Under the pieces are notes generated by a model that was not told the DNA's origin, did not search any database, and was given only the letters and a program-made list of their open reading frames with translations. Made by a program: the position numbers and the translations under genes. From Rathayibacter sp. Leaf185 (GTDB lineage Bacteria; Actinomycetota; Actinomycetes; Actinomycetales; Microbacteriaceae): 64,000 nt of DNA. Position 1 is the first letter of the stretch; every line of letters begins with the position of its first letter. Location: NCBI RefSeq assembly GCF_001423885.1, contig NZ_LMPP01000001.1:1155543-1219542 (forward strand), written 5' to 3'. Shown in pieces: positions 15,249 through 23,607 of the stretch.

Positions 15249-16052
15249 ATGCCGGACATCACGACGGACGACGGCGTCCGCCTCAGCTACACCGATCAGG
15301 GCGATCCGTCCGGCCCCGTCGTCGTGCTGGTCGCGGGCTTCAAGGCGCCTGCCACGAGCTGGAAGCCGCAGCAGGCCGCGCTCGCGAAGGCCGGCTACCG
15401 GGTGGTCTCGTTCGACCGGCGCGGGCACGGCCTCTCGGAGCGGCCGGCCCACGGAGCGACCATGGCCCGCCACGGCGCCGACCTCGCGGCGCTCCTCGAG
15501 CAGCTCGACCTGCGCGAGGTCGCACTGGTCGGCGGGTCGATGGGAGGCAACACCGTCTGGTCGATGATCGCGGCCGTCGGCGAGGAGCGGATCCGCACGG
15601 TGGTCATCGTCGACCAGACGCCGACGATGCTCAACACCAGTGACTGGCCCTACGGCTTCTACGACTACACGGAGGCGAATCGCGACACGCTCTTCGCGAC
15701 CACCGTCCCCGATCCGGGTCGCGTGAGCATCGCCTCCAAGGGCCCGGTCCGCATCGCGCGACTCCTGAAGGCGCTCGGCGGCGGCGAGCGCCGCGAGCTC
15801 ACCGATCCCGAGAAGGCGCTGCTCGCCGACCACGCGCGCGCCGACTGGCGGCCCGTCATCGCGGCCACCCGGGTGCCGGTCCTCTTCGTCGCCGGCCGCG
15901 AGAGCGAGTTCTGGCCGGCCGAGCACGCCGCGGCGGCCGCGGCCCTCGCTCCGCACGGTTCGTCGCTGGTGCTCGAGAAGGACGGGCACGCCGCGAACAT
16001 CGAGCAGCCGGCCCGTTTCAACGAGGCGCTGCTGGAGTTCCTCCGGGGCTAG
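15249..16052 (+). CDS. Alpha/beta hydrolase
   Basis: 267 residues with a full alpha/beta hydrolase fold: an early VVLVAG strand, the FDRRGHGLS loop, the nucleophile elbow GGSMGGN (Ser97), and DGHAANIE near the C-terminus with the catalytic His. The acid is probably an Asp or Glu near VAGRESEF. Substrate not predictable; closest in style to small-ester or epoxide hydrolases and non-heme chloroperoxidase-like enzymes. GGAGGG lies 5 nt before the ATG. The stop overlaps that of the convergent oxidase gene in CTAG. Confidence 0.88.
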   Translation: MPDITTDDGVRLSYTDQGDPSGPVVVLVAGFKAPATSWKPQQAALAKAGYRVVSFDRRGHGLSERPAHGATMARHGADLAALLEQLDLREVALVGGSMGGNTVWSMIAAVGEERIRTVVIVDQTPTMLNTSDWPYGFYDYTEANRDTLFATTVPDPGRVSIASKGPVRIARLLKALGGGERRELTDPEKALLADHARADWRPVIAATRVPVLFVAGRESEFWPAEHAAAAAALAPHGSSLVLEKDGHAANIEQPARFNEALLEFLRG

Positions 16053-17461
16053 GCCGGGAACGCCTTGCCCGGGTTGAGGATCCCCGCGGGATCGAGCGCC
16101 GCCTTGATCGACCGGTGCATCCCGACGACCCGCGGTCCGAGCTCCGCGGCCGCGCCGGGGAGCTTCAGCAGCCCGACGCCGTGCTCGCCGGTCACCGTGC
16201 CGCCGAGAGCCAGGCAGTCGGCGACGATCCGGTCGAAGGCGTGCTTCGCCCGGATCTTGGCCGCGTCGTCGCCCTCGGGCGCGATGATGAGCGGATGCAG
16301 GTTGCCGTCGCCCGCGTGGGCGATGTTGGCGATGACGACGTCGTGGTCGGCGGCCGCCGACTGGATCCGCGCGAGCATCTCGGGGACGGCTCCGCGCGGC
16401 ACGCAGATGTCCTCGGTGAGCACCGGGCCGAGGCGCTCGAGCGCCGGGTAGGCGAGCCTGCGCGCGAGGAACAGCCGGTCGACCTCTGCCCGGTCGGTCG
16501 CCTGCTCGACCGAGCGCGCACCCGACTGCGTCATCAGCGCCGCCACCCGCTCGGCGAGCTCCGCACCGGCGGCTCCCGCCTCGTCGACCTTGGCCAGCAG
16601 CATCGTGTCGACCTCGTGCGGCAGCCCGAGGTGCTGCCACTCGTCGACCGCGCGCAGGCACGTCCGGTCGATGATCTCGAGCGCGGAGGGGATCACTCCG
16701 GCCGCCGAGATCGCGGCCACCGCGACTCCGGCGTCCTCGAGCGAGGCGAAGGAGCCGACGATCGCGCGCTCCTCCCGCCCGCCCAGCGGCAGAAGGCGCA
16801 GGGTGAGCTCGACGATGATGCCGAGGGTCCCCTCCGACCCGACCATCAGGCCGGTCAGGTCGTAGCCGACGACGCCCTTGGCGGTGCGACGGCCGAGGCG
16901 CACGAGCGATCCGTCGGCCAGCACCACCGTCATGCCGAGCACGTAGTCGCGGGTGACGCCGTACTTGACGCAGCAGATGCCGCCCGCGTTGGTCGCCGCA
17001 TTGCCGCCGATCGTCGAGATCGCCGAGCTGGCGGGGTCGGGCGGGTACCAGAGCCCGTGCTCGGCGACGGCCGCGCGGAGGTGGTCGTTGATGATCCCGG
17101 GCTGCGCGACGACGTACCGCTCGGCGGTGTCGATCTCGAGCACGGCGGTCATCCGCTCGAGCGAGACGACGACGCAGCCGGCGACGGCGTTCGCACCCCC
17201 GGAGAGGCCCGTCCCGGCACCGCGGGCGACGACCGGCACGGCGGCCGACGCCGCGATCCGCACGGTCTGCACCACGTCGTCCGCACTCTCGGCGAAGACC
17301 ACTGCGAGCGGACGCGCGTAGGGGGCCCATTCGGCGTCGTCGTGGCTGCAGCGGTCGAGCTCGTCGGAGTCGGTCACGACGAGATCGGGGCGGAGAGCGG
17401 CGCGGAGCCGCTCCAGCAGGTCGGACGTTCCGGGTGTCGTCTCCGGCAGGCGCTCGTTCAT
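16049..17461 (-). CDS. FAD-binding oxidoreductase, GlcD/D-lactate dehydrogenase type
   Basis: 470 residues, typical for this family. The PCMH-type FAD domain shows PVVARGAGTGLSGG, PGIINDHLRAAV and TIGGNAATNAGG; the C-terminal FAD-oxidase domain carries AHAGDGNLHPLI and TGEHGVGLLK, conserved in glycolate oxidase GlcD and D-lactate dehydrogenases. It would oxidise a 2-hydroxy acid at the membrane; the exact acid is unknown. No glcE/glcF genes adjoin. TAGGTT lies 9 nt before the ATG. It is divergent from the MFS gene. Confidence 0.88.
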   Translation of the reverse strand: MNERLPETTPGTSDLLERLRAALRPDLVVTDSDELDRCSHDDAEWAPYARPLAVVFAESADDVVQTVRIAASAAVPVVARGAGTGLSGGANAVAGCVVVSLERMTAVLEIDTAERYVVAQPGIINDHLRAAVAEHGLWYPPDPASSAISTIGGNAATNAGGICCVKYGVTRDYVLGMTVVLADGSLVRLGRRTAKGVVGYDLTGLMVGSEGTLGIIVELTLRLLPLGGREERAIVGSFASLEDAGVAVAAISAAGVIPSALEIIDRTCLRAVDEWQHLGLPHEVDTMLLAKVDEAGAAGAELAERVAALMTQSGARSVEQATDRAEVDRLFLARRLAYPALERLGPVLTEDICVPRGAVPEMLARIQSAAADHDVVIANIAHAGDGNLHPLIIAPEGDDAAKIRAKHAFDRIVADCLALGGTVTGEHGVGLLKLPGAAAELGPRVVGMHRSIKAALDPAGILNPGKAFPA

Positions 17462-17470
17462 CGAGAGCAG

Positions 17471-17507
17471 AACCTACACCTGCGGTGTCGGAGGCTCCCC
17501 GTAGGCT
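17471..17507. promoter_or_regulatory. Divergent leaderless promoter pair
   Basis: Plus strand: TAGGCT (17502-17507), 6-nt gap, ATG at 17514. Minus strand: TAGGTT (17476-17471), 9-nt gap, ATG at 17461, so the second may have a very short leader. Confidence 0.6.
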
Positions 17508-17513
17508 CGGAGC

Positions 17514-18731
17514 ATGAGTGTCGACGCCGCCCGGACCACCACCCGAGCGCCGCTGTCGGCTCCGTTGCGCGTGCGCCGGGCCGCGATCTTCGCCTTCATG
17601 CTCACCATCGGCATCGGCCTCGCGTCGTTCATCGTGCGCACCCCCGCCGTGCGCGATCTGGTGCAGGCCAGCACCGCCGAGATGGGCCTCATCCTCTTCG
17701 GCATCTCGGTCGGCTCGATGACGGGCATCCTCTGCTCGGCCGCTCTGGTGCGCCGGTTCGGGGCCCGTCGCCCGATCATCATCGGAGGCGCCTCCTTCGT
17801 CACGGGCCTCGCCCTCCTCGCCGGCTCGGCCGGGCTGGGCCAGGGCATCGGAGTCTTCATCGGGCTCGTCGGCGTCGGCGCCGGCTTCGGCCTGGCCGAG
17901 ATCGCGATCAACATCGAGGGCGCGGCGATCGAGCAGGTGTCGGGCCGGTCGATCCTGCCCGTCCTGCACGGCTGCTACAGCCTCGGCTCGGTGATCGGCG
18001 CCCTCGCCGGCATCGCCATGACGGCGATCGCGTTCCCCGTCTGGATCCACCTGCTCGTCGTCTCCGCGCTCGCTCTGGCCGCGATGCTCTGGGCGGTGCC
18101 GAAGATCCCCTCCGAGACGGGCCGGCAGGAGGCGGGCGGCGCCGGCTCCCCCGGGCTCGGCGCTCAGCTCGCCGTCTGGAAGCAGCGGCGCATCGTGTTC
18201 CTCGGCCTCATCGTCCTCGCGCTCGCTCTCGCCGAGGGGTCGGCGGGCGACTGGCTGCCGCTGATCATGGTCGACGGCCACGGCGCCAGCGCGACGGTCG
18301 GCTCGCTCGTCTTCGCCGGCTTCGCGCTCGCGATGACGATCGGGCGGTTCTCGGGCGAACCCCTCCTCGCCCGCTTCGGCAAGCCCGCCGTGCTGTGCGT
18401 CAGCGCCCTCGTCTCGGCGGCGGGGATCGCGCTCGTCGTCTTCTCCGACAGCGTCGTCGTCGCCGGTCTCGCGGTGCTGCTCTGGGGGCTCGGTGCCGCG
18501 CTCGGCTTCCCGGTCACCCTCTCGGCAGCGGGAGAGAGCGACGACCCGACGACCACGGTGGGCGCGGTCGCCGCGGCGGGCTACGTCGCGTTCCTCGTCG
18601 GGCCGCCGCTGCTCGGCTTCCTCGGCGAGCACTACGGCCTGCGCGGCGCCATGATCGTCGTCCTCGTCGTAGTCGCCGGCGCGTCCCTCCTCACCTCCGC
18701 GGCAAGGACCCCGAAGCCCGTCGCACCCTAG
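17514..18731 (+). CDS. MFS transporter
   Basis: 405 residues with about twelve hydrophobic segments. The first half has the MFS loop (RRFGARRPIIIGG) between helices 2 and 3, and the repeat in the second half (LARFGKPAVLCVSALV). It resembles the YbjJ-type branch of Microbacteriaceae MFS permeases, for which no substrate is known. It is divergent from the GlcD-type oxidase, so hydroxy-acid transport is possible but unproven. A clear TAGGCT leaderless promoter precedes it. Confidence 0.88.
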   Translation: MSVDAARTTTRAPLSAPLRVRRAAIFAFMLTIGIGLASFIVRTPAVRDLVQASTAEMGLILFGISVGSMTGILCSAALVRRFGARRPIIIGGASFVTGLALLAGSAGLGQGIGVFIGLVGVGAGFGLAEIAINIEGAAIEQVSGRSILPVLHGCYSLGSVIGALAGIAMTAIAFPVWIHLLVVSALALAAMLWAVPKIPSETGRQEAGGAGSPGLGAQLAVWKQRRIVFLGLIVLALALAEGSAGDWLPLIMVDGHGASATVGSLVFAGFALAMTIGRFSGEPLLARFGKPAVLCVSALVSAAGIALVVFSDSVVVAGLAVLLWGLGAALGFPVTLSAAGESDDPTTTVGAVAAAGYVAFLVGPPLLGFLGEHYGLRGAMIVVLVVVAGASLLTSAARTPKPVAP

Positions 18732-18974
18732 CCTCCGACAAGAACGTCGTCCGCGCCGACGAGCCCCCGCCCACTGGTACGAGCGCCGCTCCTTCACGGT
18801 CTTCGCGGGTAGACCCGAGTCGCTGCACGCCCAGCCATTCCCGTCAAGCTCCAAAGCTCCTCCCAGGAAGCACTCGCTCGGTGGCCATCCGCGCGTAGCC
18901 TCGGCAGCACCATCCGGATCCCTCTTCGCGTGGCCAACGGCATCGCGTGCGGTGCGCCCGACGGCAGGACACCC

Positions 18975-19304
18975 ATGGGACGGCTCGTGTACGACTCCAC
19001 GCTCGAGGCCGACTTCGACGACCGGCTGCTGGCCCACCTCCAGATCGTCATCGGCTCGAAGCTGAGCCGAGGTGAATCGTTCTACTTCTCGTGGCGGGAT
19101 TCGGCGGGCAGCGGGGACGGACGGACCTCGATCTGGCTGCATCCGGCGATCCCCCTGCGCTTCAAGTACCACGGCAGCAGGCCGCCGGCGATCAATGCGG
19201 AGTGGGTGCGGCGCCTGCTCTTCGACTCGCACTCGGCCGCGGGGCTGCGGATCAGCGAGGAGCCTCCGCGCGGCGGCCCGCCCGACGCGGCCGCGGTGAT
19301 CTGA
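18975..19304 (+). CDS. Small DUF7882-type protein, paralogue 3
   Basis: 109 residues: FDDRLLAHLQIVIGSKLSRGES, FSW, TSIWLHPAIPLRFKY and INAEWVRRLL match the other two copies, closest to paralogue 2. An upstream in-frame GTG (18930) would give a poor leader. A weak GCAGGA precedes the ATG. It is followed 73 bp later by the MKxLxYA-type gene at 19378, and this pairing supports a shared role. Function unknown. Confidence 0.8.
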   Translation: MGRLVYDSTLEADFDDRLLAHLQIVIGSKLSRGESFYFSWRDSAGSGDGRTSIWLHPAIPLRFKYHGSRPPAINAEWVRRLLFDSHSAAGLRISEEPPRGGPPDAAAVI

Positions 19305-19377
19305 CGTTCCGTACCCCTGCCGTGGTGCGAGCGGAACCCCCTCGCCACCGGCGAGGAGCGCGACGGAGGCTGGGCAC

Positions 19378-19740
19378 ATGAAACGTCTCCGATACGCCGG
19401 CGGCAGCCTCCTCGTCGGAGACTCGGTCGCTCACGCCCTGCTCGCCTACGCCCGCGATCTCGCGCTCGCGAGCGCCTCCGACACCGTGATGCTCATAGGG
19501 CTGACCGAGGACGGTGCCCGCGACGAGGCCGAGATGCTGATCGGCCCGTCGAGCCAGCTCTTCGCCGACACCGCCGAGGGTCCGGAGTCGCTCCCCGACG
19601 ACGAGGCCACGATCGCCGAGATGGAGTCGCGCCGCAGCAGGCTGCTCTCGCACCCCGTCCGCCTCGAGGACCAGCAGATCGCCGAGGACAGCGAGTGGTA
19701 CGCGGAGTGGCCGACCGACTCGTCGTCGCGTCCCGACTGA
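19378..19740 (+). CDS. Small hypothetical protein, paralogue of 14784-15131
   Basis: 120 residues. The N-terminal 65 residues align with the gene at 14784 (MKxLxYA, DSVAHALL, LTEDGARDEAEM). The C-terminus is acidic and ends in WYAEWPTDSSSRPD. GGAGG with an 8-nt gap precedes the ATG. It lies just after a DUF7882-type gene, probably in one transcript. No known domain. Unknown function; the conserved core suggests a small alpha/beta protein. Confidence 0.75.
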   Translation: MKRLRYAGGSLLVGDSVAHALLAYARDLALASASDTVMLIGLTEDGARDEAEMLIGPSSQLFADTAEGPESLPDDEATIAEMESRRSRLLSHPVRLEDQQIAEDSEWYAEWPTDSSSRPD

Positions 19741-19768
19741 CGCGCCGGCCGCTGAGCGACCCGCTTCA

Positions 19769-19803
19769 GTACAGAAGTCCGCGTGAAATGTACAATCTGA
19801 ACC
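19769..19803 (+). promoter_or_regulatory. Leaderless promoter and palindromic operator of the toxin-antitoxin pair
   Basis: TACAAT (19791-19796) lies 7 nt before the antitoxin ATG. GTACA (19769-19773) and TGTAC (19789-19793) form an inverted pair across 15 bp, overlapping the -10 box, as expected for autoregulation by an antitoxin. Confidence 0.65.
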
Positions 19804-20052
19804 ATGACCTCCGTCACTGTCACAGAAGCACGCGCCAACTTCTCCGAGCTGATCGAGCGCTCCCACTCCGAGGCCGTGTTCGTCGAGCGCCACGGTCGCG
19901 CGGAAGCGGTCGTCGTCAGTCCCGAGCAGTACGAGCGGATGATGGACGCCCTCGAGGACGCGGAGGACGCGCGTGCCTTCGACGCGGCTCTGGCGGAGGA
20001 GGGCGAGAACATCCCGTGGGCTCAGGCCAAGGCCGATCTCGGCTGGGAATGA
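19804..20052 (+). CDS. Type II antitoxin, Phd/YefM family
   Basis: 82 residues. TSVTVTEARANFSELIERS is the DNA-binding N-terminal Phd/YefM motif, followed by AEAVVVSPEQYERMMD, the family's beta-strand and helix. The C-terminus (ENIPWAQAKADLGWE) should wrap the toxin. It would repress its own promoter with the toxin as co-repressor. It overlaps the toxin gene by ATGA, the classic arrangement. Confidence 0.92.
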   Translation: MTSVTVTEARANFSELIERSHSEAVFVERHGRAEAVVVSPEQYERMMDALEDAEDARAFDAALAEEGENIPWAQAKADLGWE

Positions 20053-20309
20053 GCCGCTACCGGATCGAGCTCCGTCCCGCGGCCCTGAAGGCACTGCGCC
20101 GGATCGACCCCCAGGATCGGAAGCGCATCCAGGGAGCCATCGCCCTTCTGGGCGAGGAACCGCGACCGCCGGGAGCGAGAGCGCTTCAGGGGCGACCGGG
20201 CCTCCGGGTCCGGGTCGGCGACTATCGCATCCTCTACACCGTCGACGACGGAGTGCTCGTCGTCGTGGTCGTGACGCTCGGACACCGTCGCGACGTGTAC
20301 GAGCGCTGA
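20049..20309 (+). CDS. RelE/ParE family toxin
   Basis: 86 residues. YRIELRPAALKALRRIDPQDRKRI followed by LRVRVGDYRILYTVDDGVLVVVVVTLGHRRDVY is the complete RelE fold, with the basic catalytic surface and the GHRRDVY C-terminus seen in ribosome-dependent mRNA interferases. The ending favours a RelE-type over a gyrase-targeting ParE toxin, but this is not certain. Translationally coupled to the antitoxin. Confidence 0.92.
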   Translation: MSRYRIELRPAALKALRRIDPQDRKRIQGAIALLGEEPRPPGARALQGRPGLRVRVGDYRILYTVDDGVLVVVVVTLGHRRDVYER

Positions 20310-20333
20310 ACTGCGCTCGTACGGGAGGCGCCC

Positions 20334-21359
20334 TCAGGCCCCCGCGACCGTCGAGCCGCGCACCAGCAGCTCGGTCGGCAGGATGGTCGTCCGGGGGACG
20401 TCCTCGCCGGCCAGGACGCGCACGAGCACCGACGCCATCGTCTCGCCGAAGCCGCTGGTGGGCTGGCGCATCGTGGTGATCGGCGGATCGCCGGCCTGCG
20501 CGAAGCTGTCGCCGTCGAACCCGGCGAGCGCCACCTCCGTCGGCACCGCGAGACCCCGGGCCCGCAGCACGGTCAGAGCGCCCGCGGCCATCTGGTCGTT
20601 CGAGGCGAAGACGGCGTCGATCGGGCGGCCGGAGTCGAGCAGTCGCGTCATCGCGGAGGCTCCGTCGTCGACGGTGTAGTCGCCGTACTCGACGAGCGCA
20701 TCGTCGAGGCCCGCCGCGATCACGGCCGCGCGCCAGCCCGCGAGGCGGTCGATGGCCGCCGGCATGTCCTGGCGGCTCGCGATCATCGCCGGGTGGCGCC
20801 TCCCGAGACCGAGCAGGTGCTCGGTCATCGACCGGGCCGAGGCGACGTTGTCGACGTCGACGACGTAGCCGTCGCTCTCGTCGTCGAGCGGCCTGCCCGC
20901 GAAGACGATCGGCAGGGCCGACGCCGTGCGCGGGTAGGAGTGGTCGCCGCTGTGGTGCGAGACCACGAGGGCGCCGTCGACGTTGCCGCCGAGCAGGTAG
21001 CGCCGGGTCTTCTCGGGCGTCGACTCCGACGCGATGACGATGTTGAGGGTGTACTCGGTCTCGGCCAGGCGCAGCGCGGCGCCCTGGACCACCGAGGCGA
21101 AGAACGGGTCGGCGAACACCTTGGCGGTCGACTCCGGCACCACGAGGGCGATCGCGCGGGTGCGACGGCTGGCGAGCGAGCGCGCGGCGAGGTTGGGCAC
21201 GTAGCCGAGCTCGTCGATGGCGCTGCGGACGGCGCGGACCGCCTCCTCCTTGACGCGCGGGGAGTTGTTGACGACCCGGCTGACGGTGGCGCGCGAGACT
21301 CCGGCGAGGGCGGCGACCGCCTCCAGGGTCGGTACGGCCGGTGCGGTGTCGTTGCTCAT
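20334..21359 (-). CDS. LacI family transcriptional regulator of the adjoining sugar ABC transporter
   Basis: 341 residues. The N-terminal helix-turn-helix and hinge (TLEAVAALAGVSRATVSRVVN, then YVPNLAARSLASRRT) are typical LacI; the C-terminal part is the periplasmic-binding-like sensor (VFASNDQMAAGALTVL, GFDGDSFAQAG). It probably binds the GAGAGCGCTCTC palindromes in front of the binding-protein gene at 24918 and is released by a sugar or sugar phosphate. GAGAGG lies before the ATG at 21359. It is on the same strand as the transporter, after a large hairpin element. Confidence 0.9.
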   Translation of the reverse strand: MSNDTAPAVPTLEAVAALAGVSRATVSRVVNNSPRVKEEAVRAVRSAIDELGYVPNLAARSLASRRTRAIALVVPESTAKVFADPFFASVVQGAALRLAETEYTLNIVIASESTPEKTRRYLLGGNVDGALVVSHHSGDHSYPRTASALPIVFAGRPLDDESDGYVVDVDNVASARSMTEHLLGLGRRHPAMIASRQDMPAAIDRLAGWRAAVIAAGLDDALVEYGDYTVDDGASAMTRLLDSGRPIDAVFASNDQMAAGALTVLRARGLAVPTEVALAGFDGDSFAQAGDPPITTMRQPTSGFGETMASVLVRVLAGEDVPRTTILPTELLVRGSTVAGA

Positions 21360-21440
21360 GCGTGCCTCTCGATCGAGTGGATCCGAGGCCGAGGGTAGCC
21401 GAGGGGGCGCGGCGTGCTGGCCGGCTTCCGAGTCGCGGGC

Positions 21441-21544
21441 GCACCTCCGGCTCGCAGGAACGAGTCCGGCTCGCAGGAACGAGTGGTTCCTGCGAGCCGA
21501 ACGAGGTCTCACGAGCCGAAGCTGAGACGACGAGCCGGAGGTGC
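21441..21544. repeat. Nested inverted and direct repeat element
   Basis: GCACCTCCGGCTCG (21441-21454) pairs with 21531-21544. Inside, GGCTCGCAGGAAC (21468-21480) forms a perfect 13-bp stem with 21486-21498 round a 5-nt loop. A 19-bp unit beginning TCCGGCTCGCAGG is tandemly duplicated (21446-21464, 21465-21483). It lies between the permease stop and the lacI start and may terminate or attenuate transcription. Confidence 0.8.
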
Positions 21545-21552
21545 CCCGGCGA

Positions 21553-22434
21553 TCAGCCCTTGACGGCCCCGCCCATGATCCCCGCGATCAGCTGCTTCCC
21601 CGCCAGCACGAACAGCACCAGCAGCGGCACGATCGACAGCACCGCCCCCGCGAGCACCACCGAGTAGTCGACGTAGTAGCCCGATTGCAGCTGCGCGAGC
21701 GCCGTCTGCAGCGTCGGGTTCGTCGGGCTCAGCACGATCAGCGGCCAGAGGAAGTCGGTCCAGGCCATCATGAACGTGAACAGCGCCAGGATCGCCATCG
21801 CCGGCCGGGCGGCCGGCACGGCCACCGTGAGGAAGGTGCGGAACTGGTTCGCTCCGTCGACCCGCGCCGCCTCGATCAGCTCGTCGGGGATGACGTCGAC
21901 CAGGTACTGCCGCATGAAGAACACGCCGAAGGCCGTGACCAGCGTCGGCACGATCACGGCGCCGAGCGTGCCCGTCCAGCCGAGCTGCCGCATCAGGATG
22001 AACAGCGGGATGATGCCCAGCTGCGTCGGGATCGCCATCGTGGCGACGACCGTGATCATCAGGCCGTCGCGCCCGCGGAACCGCAGCTTCGCGAACGCGT
22101 AGCCGGCCAGGGTCGAGAACGACACGACCGAGAGGGTGATGATGCCCGAGACGATGACGCTGTTCAGCAGCGCGGTCCAGAACGGGATCGCCGTGAACAC
22201 CGTGGCGGCGTTGGCGAGGAAGTTGCCGCCCGGGATCAGCGGCAGAGTCTCTCCGCGGGTCGAGTTGGAGCCGCTCGCGACGACGAACGACCACCACAGG
22301 GGGTAGGTCGAGCCCAGGATGAAGGCGCTCAGCAGCCCGTACGTGAGGAACCCGGGGCGGTCGACGCGGCCGGCTCCGCGGCGGCGCAGGCCGCGTCGGA
22401 CGGGGAAGGGCGCGGTGGTGGCGGGGGCGGTCAT
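21553..22434 (-). CDS. Carbohydrate ABC transporter permease (MalG-type)
   Basis: 293 residues, six membrane segments, and the EAA loop (DELIEAARVDGANQFRTFLTVAVP) that contacts the ATPase. It ends with the family's typical MGGAVKG. It forms the membrane channel with the MalF-type protein just upstream. The ATG overlaps the preceding stop as ATGA (22434-22431). No ATPase gene is in the operon, so a shared MsiK-type ATPase is likely; this is normal for actinobacterial sugar importers. Confidence 0.92.
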   Translation of the reverse strand: MTAPATTAPFPVRRGLRRRGAGRVDRPGFLTYGLLSAFILGSTYPLWWSFVVASGSNSTRGETLPLIPGGNFLANAATVFTAIPFWTALLNSVIVSGIITLSVVSFSTLAGYAFAKLRFRGRDGLMITVVATMAIPTQLGIIPLFILMRQLGWTGTLGAVIVPTLVTAFGVFFMRQYLVDVIPDELIEAARVDGANQFRTFLTVAVPAARPAMAILALFTFMMAWTDFLWPLIVLSPTNPTLQTALAQLQSGYYVDYSVVLAGAVLSIVPLLVLFVLAGKQLIAGIMGGAVKG

Positions 22435-23522
22435 CGCTCGCTCGCGTTCTGGCCGAGGCCGGTCGAGGTCAGCAGGGGGTCGGTGGCCGCGATCTCGTCC
22501 GCGGTCGCCGTGCGACGCCTCCGCTTCGAGACGACGCGGTTCTCGACGGAGGCGATCCGCCGCGAGATCGCGAAGTTGACGAGTCCGATCAGGACGATCA
22601 GGAGGAAGAGGAGCCAGGCGACGGCCGCGGCCTCGCCGAAGTTCTGGCGGAAGAACGCCATCTCCCAGAGATAGAGGACGGTGGTCTGGAACTGGCGGTC
22701 GGAGCCTCCGATGCCACCGGCGTTCGACACGTCGAAGAGGCGCGGCTCGGCGAAGATCTGCAGGCCGCCGATGGTGGCGGTGATGATCACGAAGATCAGG
22801 GTCGGGCGGATGTTCGGGATCGTGATCGAGACGAAGCGGCGGAACGAGCCCGCGCCGTCGAGCGCCGCCGACTCGTGCAGGTCGCGCGGAACGGCCTGCA
22901 TCGCGGCGAGGAGGATGAGGGCGTTGTAGCCGGTCCAGCGCCAGTTGACCATCGACGCGATCGCGACGTGGCTCGCGAGCCGGTCGTTCGTCCACTCGAT
23001 CGGGGCGATCCCGACGACGCCGAGGAGGTTGTTCACGAGCCCGTCCTGATCGCCGAAGATGCTCGAGAAGATCAGCGCGACGGCCACGGGCGAGACGACG
23101 TAGGGCAGCAGCACGCTCATCCGCCAGAAGGTGCGGGCGCGCAACGACTGGTCGAGAGCGGCCGCGAGCAGGAGGGCCACCGCGAGCTGCGGGATCGTGG
23201 ACAGCAGGAAGATGCTGAGGGTGTTGCCGATCGAGTTCCAGAAGAAGCGGTCGCCCAGCACGGCCGCGAAGTTGCCGAGGCCGACGAAGTCGCCCTGGCC
23301 CTGCAGCAGCTGCCAGTCGTAGAGCGAGACGACCAGCGTGTAGACGAGCGGGAACGCCCCCGTGATCGCGAAGAGCAGGAAGAACGGCGAGATGTAGAGG
23401 TAGGGCGACGCCTTGACGTCGAATCGGCTCGCGCGCTGACGGAAGGTCAGCGGGAGGCGGGGCGCTGGACGCTTGCCCGCCGGGGGTGTCGCCGTGACCG
23501 GCGGAGTGAGAGTGCTCGTCAT
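22431..23522 (-). CDS. Carbohydrate ABC transporter permease (MalF-type)
   Basis: 363 residues: an N-terminal cytoplasmic extension of about 40 residues, six membrane segments, and the EAA loop RDLHESAALDGAGSFRRFVSITIP. The C-terminus carries a basic tail (KRRRR) and continues into a polar region, longer than usual. Second gene of the operon after the binding protein, separated by a perfect 16-bp hairpin that probably lowers permease expression relative to the binding protein. Confidence 0.92.
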   Translation of the reverse strand: MTSTLTPPVTATPPAGKRPAPRLPLTFRQRASRFDVKASPYLYISPFFLLFAITGAFPLVYTLVVSLYDWQLLQGQGDFVGLGNFAAVLGDRFFWNSIGNTLSIFLLSTIPQLAVALLLAAALDQSLRARTFWRMSVLLPYVVSPVAVALIFSSIFGDQDGLVNNLLGVVGIAPIEWTNDRLASHVAIASMVNWRWTGYNALILLAAMQAVPRDLHESAALDGAGSFRRFVSITIPNIRPTLIFVIITATIGGLQIFAEPRLFDVSNAGGIGGSDRQFQTTVLYLWEMAFFRQNFGEAAAVAWLLFLLIVLIGLVNFAISRRIASVENRVVSKRRRRTATADEIAATDPLLTSTGLGQNASER

Positions 23523-23554
23523 GGCGACGGTGCCTTCCTCGAGTCGGAGAGACC

Positions 23555-23592
23555 CAGCGGGCCCCGGTCGGTGTCGCGACCGGGGCCCGCTG
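23555..23592 (-). terminator. Perfect 16-bp hairpin (intercistronic attenuator)
   Basis: CAGCGGGCCCCGGTCG (23555-23570) is perfectly mirrored at 23577-23592 with a 6-nt loop. It lies 15 bp past the binding-protein stop. Such hairpins often protect or limit the upstream mRNA in sugar ABC operons. Confidence 0.8.
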
Positions 23593-23607
23593 AGCGGAGG
23601 GAGTGGG

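Noticed and set aside
14718-19379. Minus-strand frame of 1553 codons
   Set aside because: It crosses several well-supported genes on both strands and has arginine-rich, non-family sequence except where it overlaps the GlcD-type oxidase shadow; it is a product of high GC.
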